Of a stretch of 64,000 bases of DNA, positions 63,608 to 64,000 are shown piece by piece. The stretch spans positions 5,600,001-5,664,000 of the forward strand of contig JAWQUS010000011.1 in the NCBI GenBank assembly GCA_036365455.1, read 5' to 3'. Source of the DNA: Macrosoma leucophasiata. Its lineage: Eukaryota > Arthropoda > Insecta > Lepidoptera > Hedylidae. Each line of letters starts with the position of its first letter. The first letter of the stretch is position 1. The notes under the pieces are model-generated. The model saw nothing but the letters and a program-made list of their open reading frames with translations, was not told where the DNA came from and did not search any database. The translations under genes and the position numbers were made by a program.

Positions 63608-63914
63608 CATAGAGCAACACCGGAGGGGAGTAGCCATATGCAGGCTTTCCTCTCTGTCAAAGTACAAGCCCAAATGGGCCTATAACTGTCACCTAGATGT
63701 TTAAATGTGTGCGTGAAATTGTTTCTGTATTTTGTTACAGTTAAGGTTTGAGGGGTTAAAGGTGAGTTTCGTAGTAATAGACGATTTTAGTAGTGTGCGT
63801 GAGTGTCGCACGCATTTCCCCCCGCAAAAAATAACAGACTGTTTTGCATCGGTAATAAACGCCATGGCTACTCCCCTCCAATCCGCCGCGGCCGGTGGCC
63901 CGTGTTGCTTTATG
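63608..63914. mobile_element. hAT-like MITE AA, complete (AA2)
   Basis: 307 bp flanked by the 8-bp duplication ATGAAATA (63600-63607, 63915-63922). Ends CATAGAGCAACAC / GTGTTGCTTTATG, followed inward by the inverted AGGGGAGTAGCC / GGCTACTCCCCT. The left end has lost the GCCGCGGCGGATTGG-type block that the right end keeps. An 8-bp duplication points to hAT, though the CATA ends are not the usual CAG type. Confidence 0.85.
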
Positions 63915-64000
63915 ATGAAATATATGTGGAATATTATAATTTTTTTGTAACCACATTATTTAAATACATATAAATATAGATTATAGAATTAATAACAATA

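Overview
This window is repeat-dense, AT-rich nuclear DNA that looks lepidopteran (moth or butterfly). The pointers are: a SINE-like family with a GGTGGTAG...CACCACC head and a CACTTAACATC...GTTTGCCACTT tail; Helitron ends of the form A|TC...GCGGGCACAGCTAG|T; RTE-clade LINE tails ending GGCGTGAAGATACATA; and many short terminal-inverted-repeat elements. I cannot name the species. I find no complete host gene, no true tRNA or rRNA gene, no CRISPR and no prokaryotic feature. Most long open frames are chance frames or pieces of transposons. One 212-base stretch (60673-60884, minus) could be a host exon, with low confidence.

Repeat families are named here for cross-reference. SINE-A: about 290 bp, some 30 copies or pieces in both orientations, in a young and an older subfamily. 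SINE-B: tRNA-derived, about 315 bp, tail GGCGTGAAGTTACG. SINE-D: tRNA-like unit in a longer conserved block. SINE-L: 370 bp with a tRNA-like plus 5S-rRNA-like head. SINE-M: tRNA-derived. RTE-C: 5'-truncated C-terminal ends of an RTE-type LINE. Helitron groups J and K plus several others. Small inverted-repeat DNA elements: E, F (PIF/Harbinger-like), G, S, T, U, X, AA and a hAT-like element. R: fold-back elements containing CCCGACGTTTCGGTCG. I: a 620-bp dispersed repeat.

Layout. 1-9 kb: a fold-back element, a 718-bp local duplication, SINE-B with a 10-bp target duplication, a large fold-back with SINE-A in its loop, and a cluster of SINE-D and RTE-C. 9-19 kb: SINE-A/B/M and Helitrons, then an R2-like LINE endonuclease pseudogene split by a probable solo LTR, and a Jockey-like LINE tail. 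19-28 kb: Helitron J1, SINE-B7, elements E, X and F, and a hAT-like element carrying an RTE-C insertion. 28-38 kb: a long featureless stretch, full-length SINE-L, more SINEs, and GC-rich element S. 38-45 kb: 253-bp tandem repeats, elements U, T, G and I. 45.3-48 kb: a degenerate four-copy tandem array whose copies serve as empty sites for three insertions. 48.5-56.8 kb: scrambled SINE-A, a perfect 158-bp-arm palindrome of SINE-D, LINE ORF2 and ORF1 pseudogenes, and a Helitron stack. 57-64 kb: Helitron J2, R fold-backs, a Helitron with the last part of a PIF1-like helicase, and hAT-like element AA.

As a system this is an insertion graveyard: non-autonomous elements (SINEs, MITEs, short Helitrons) outnumber the decayed remains of possible autonomous partners (RTE, CR1/Jockey, R2-like, Helitron). 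I found no convincing new biological system. The most useful observations are the perfect SINE palindrome, the composite tRNA/5S SINE head, and insertions dated by internal paralogous empty sites.
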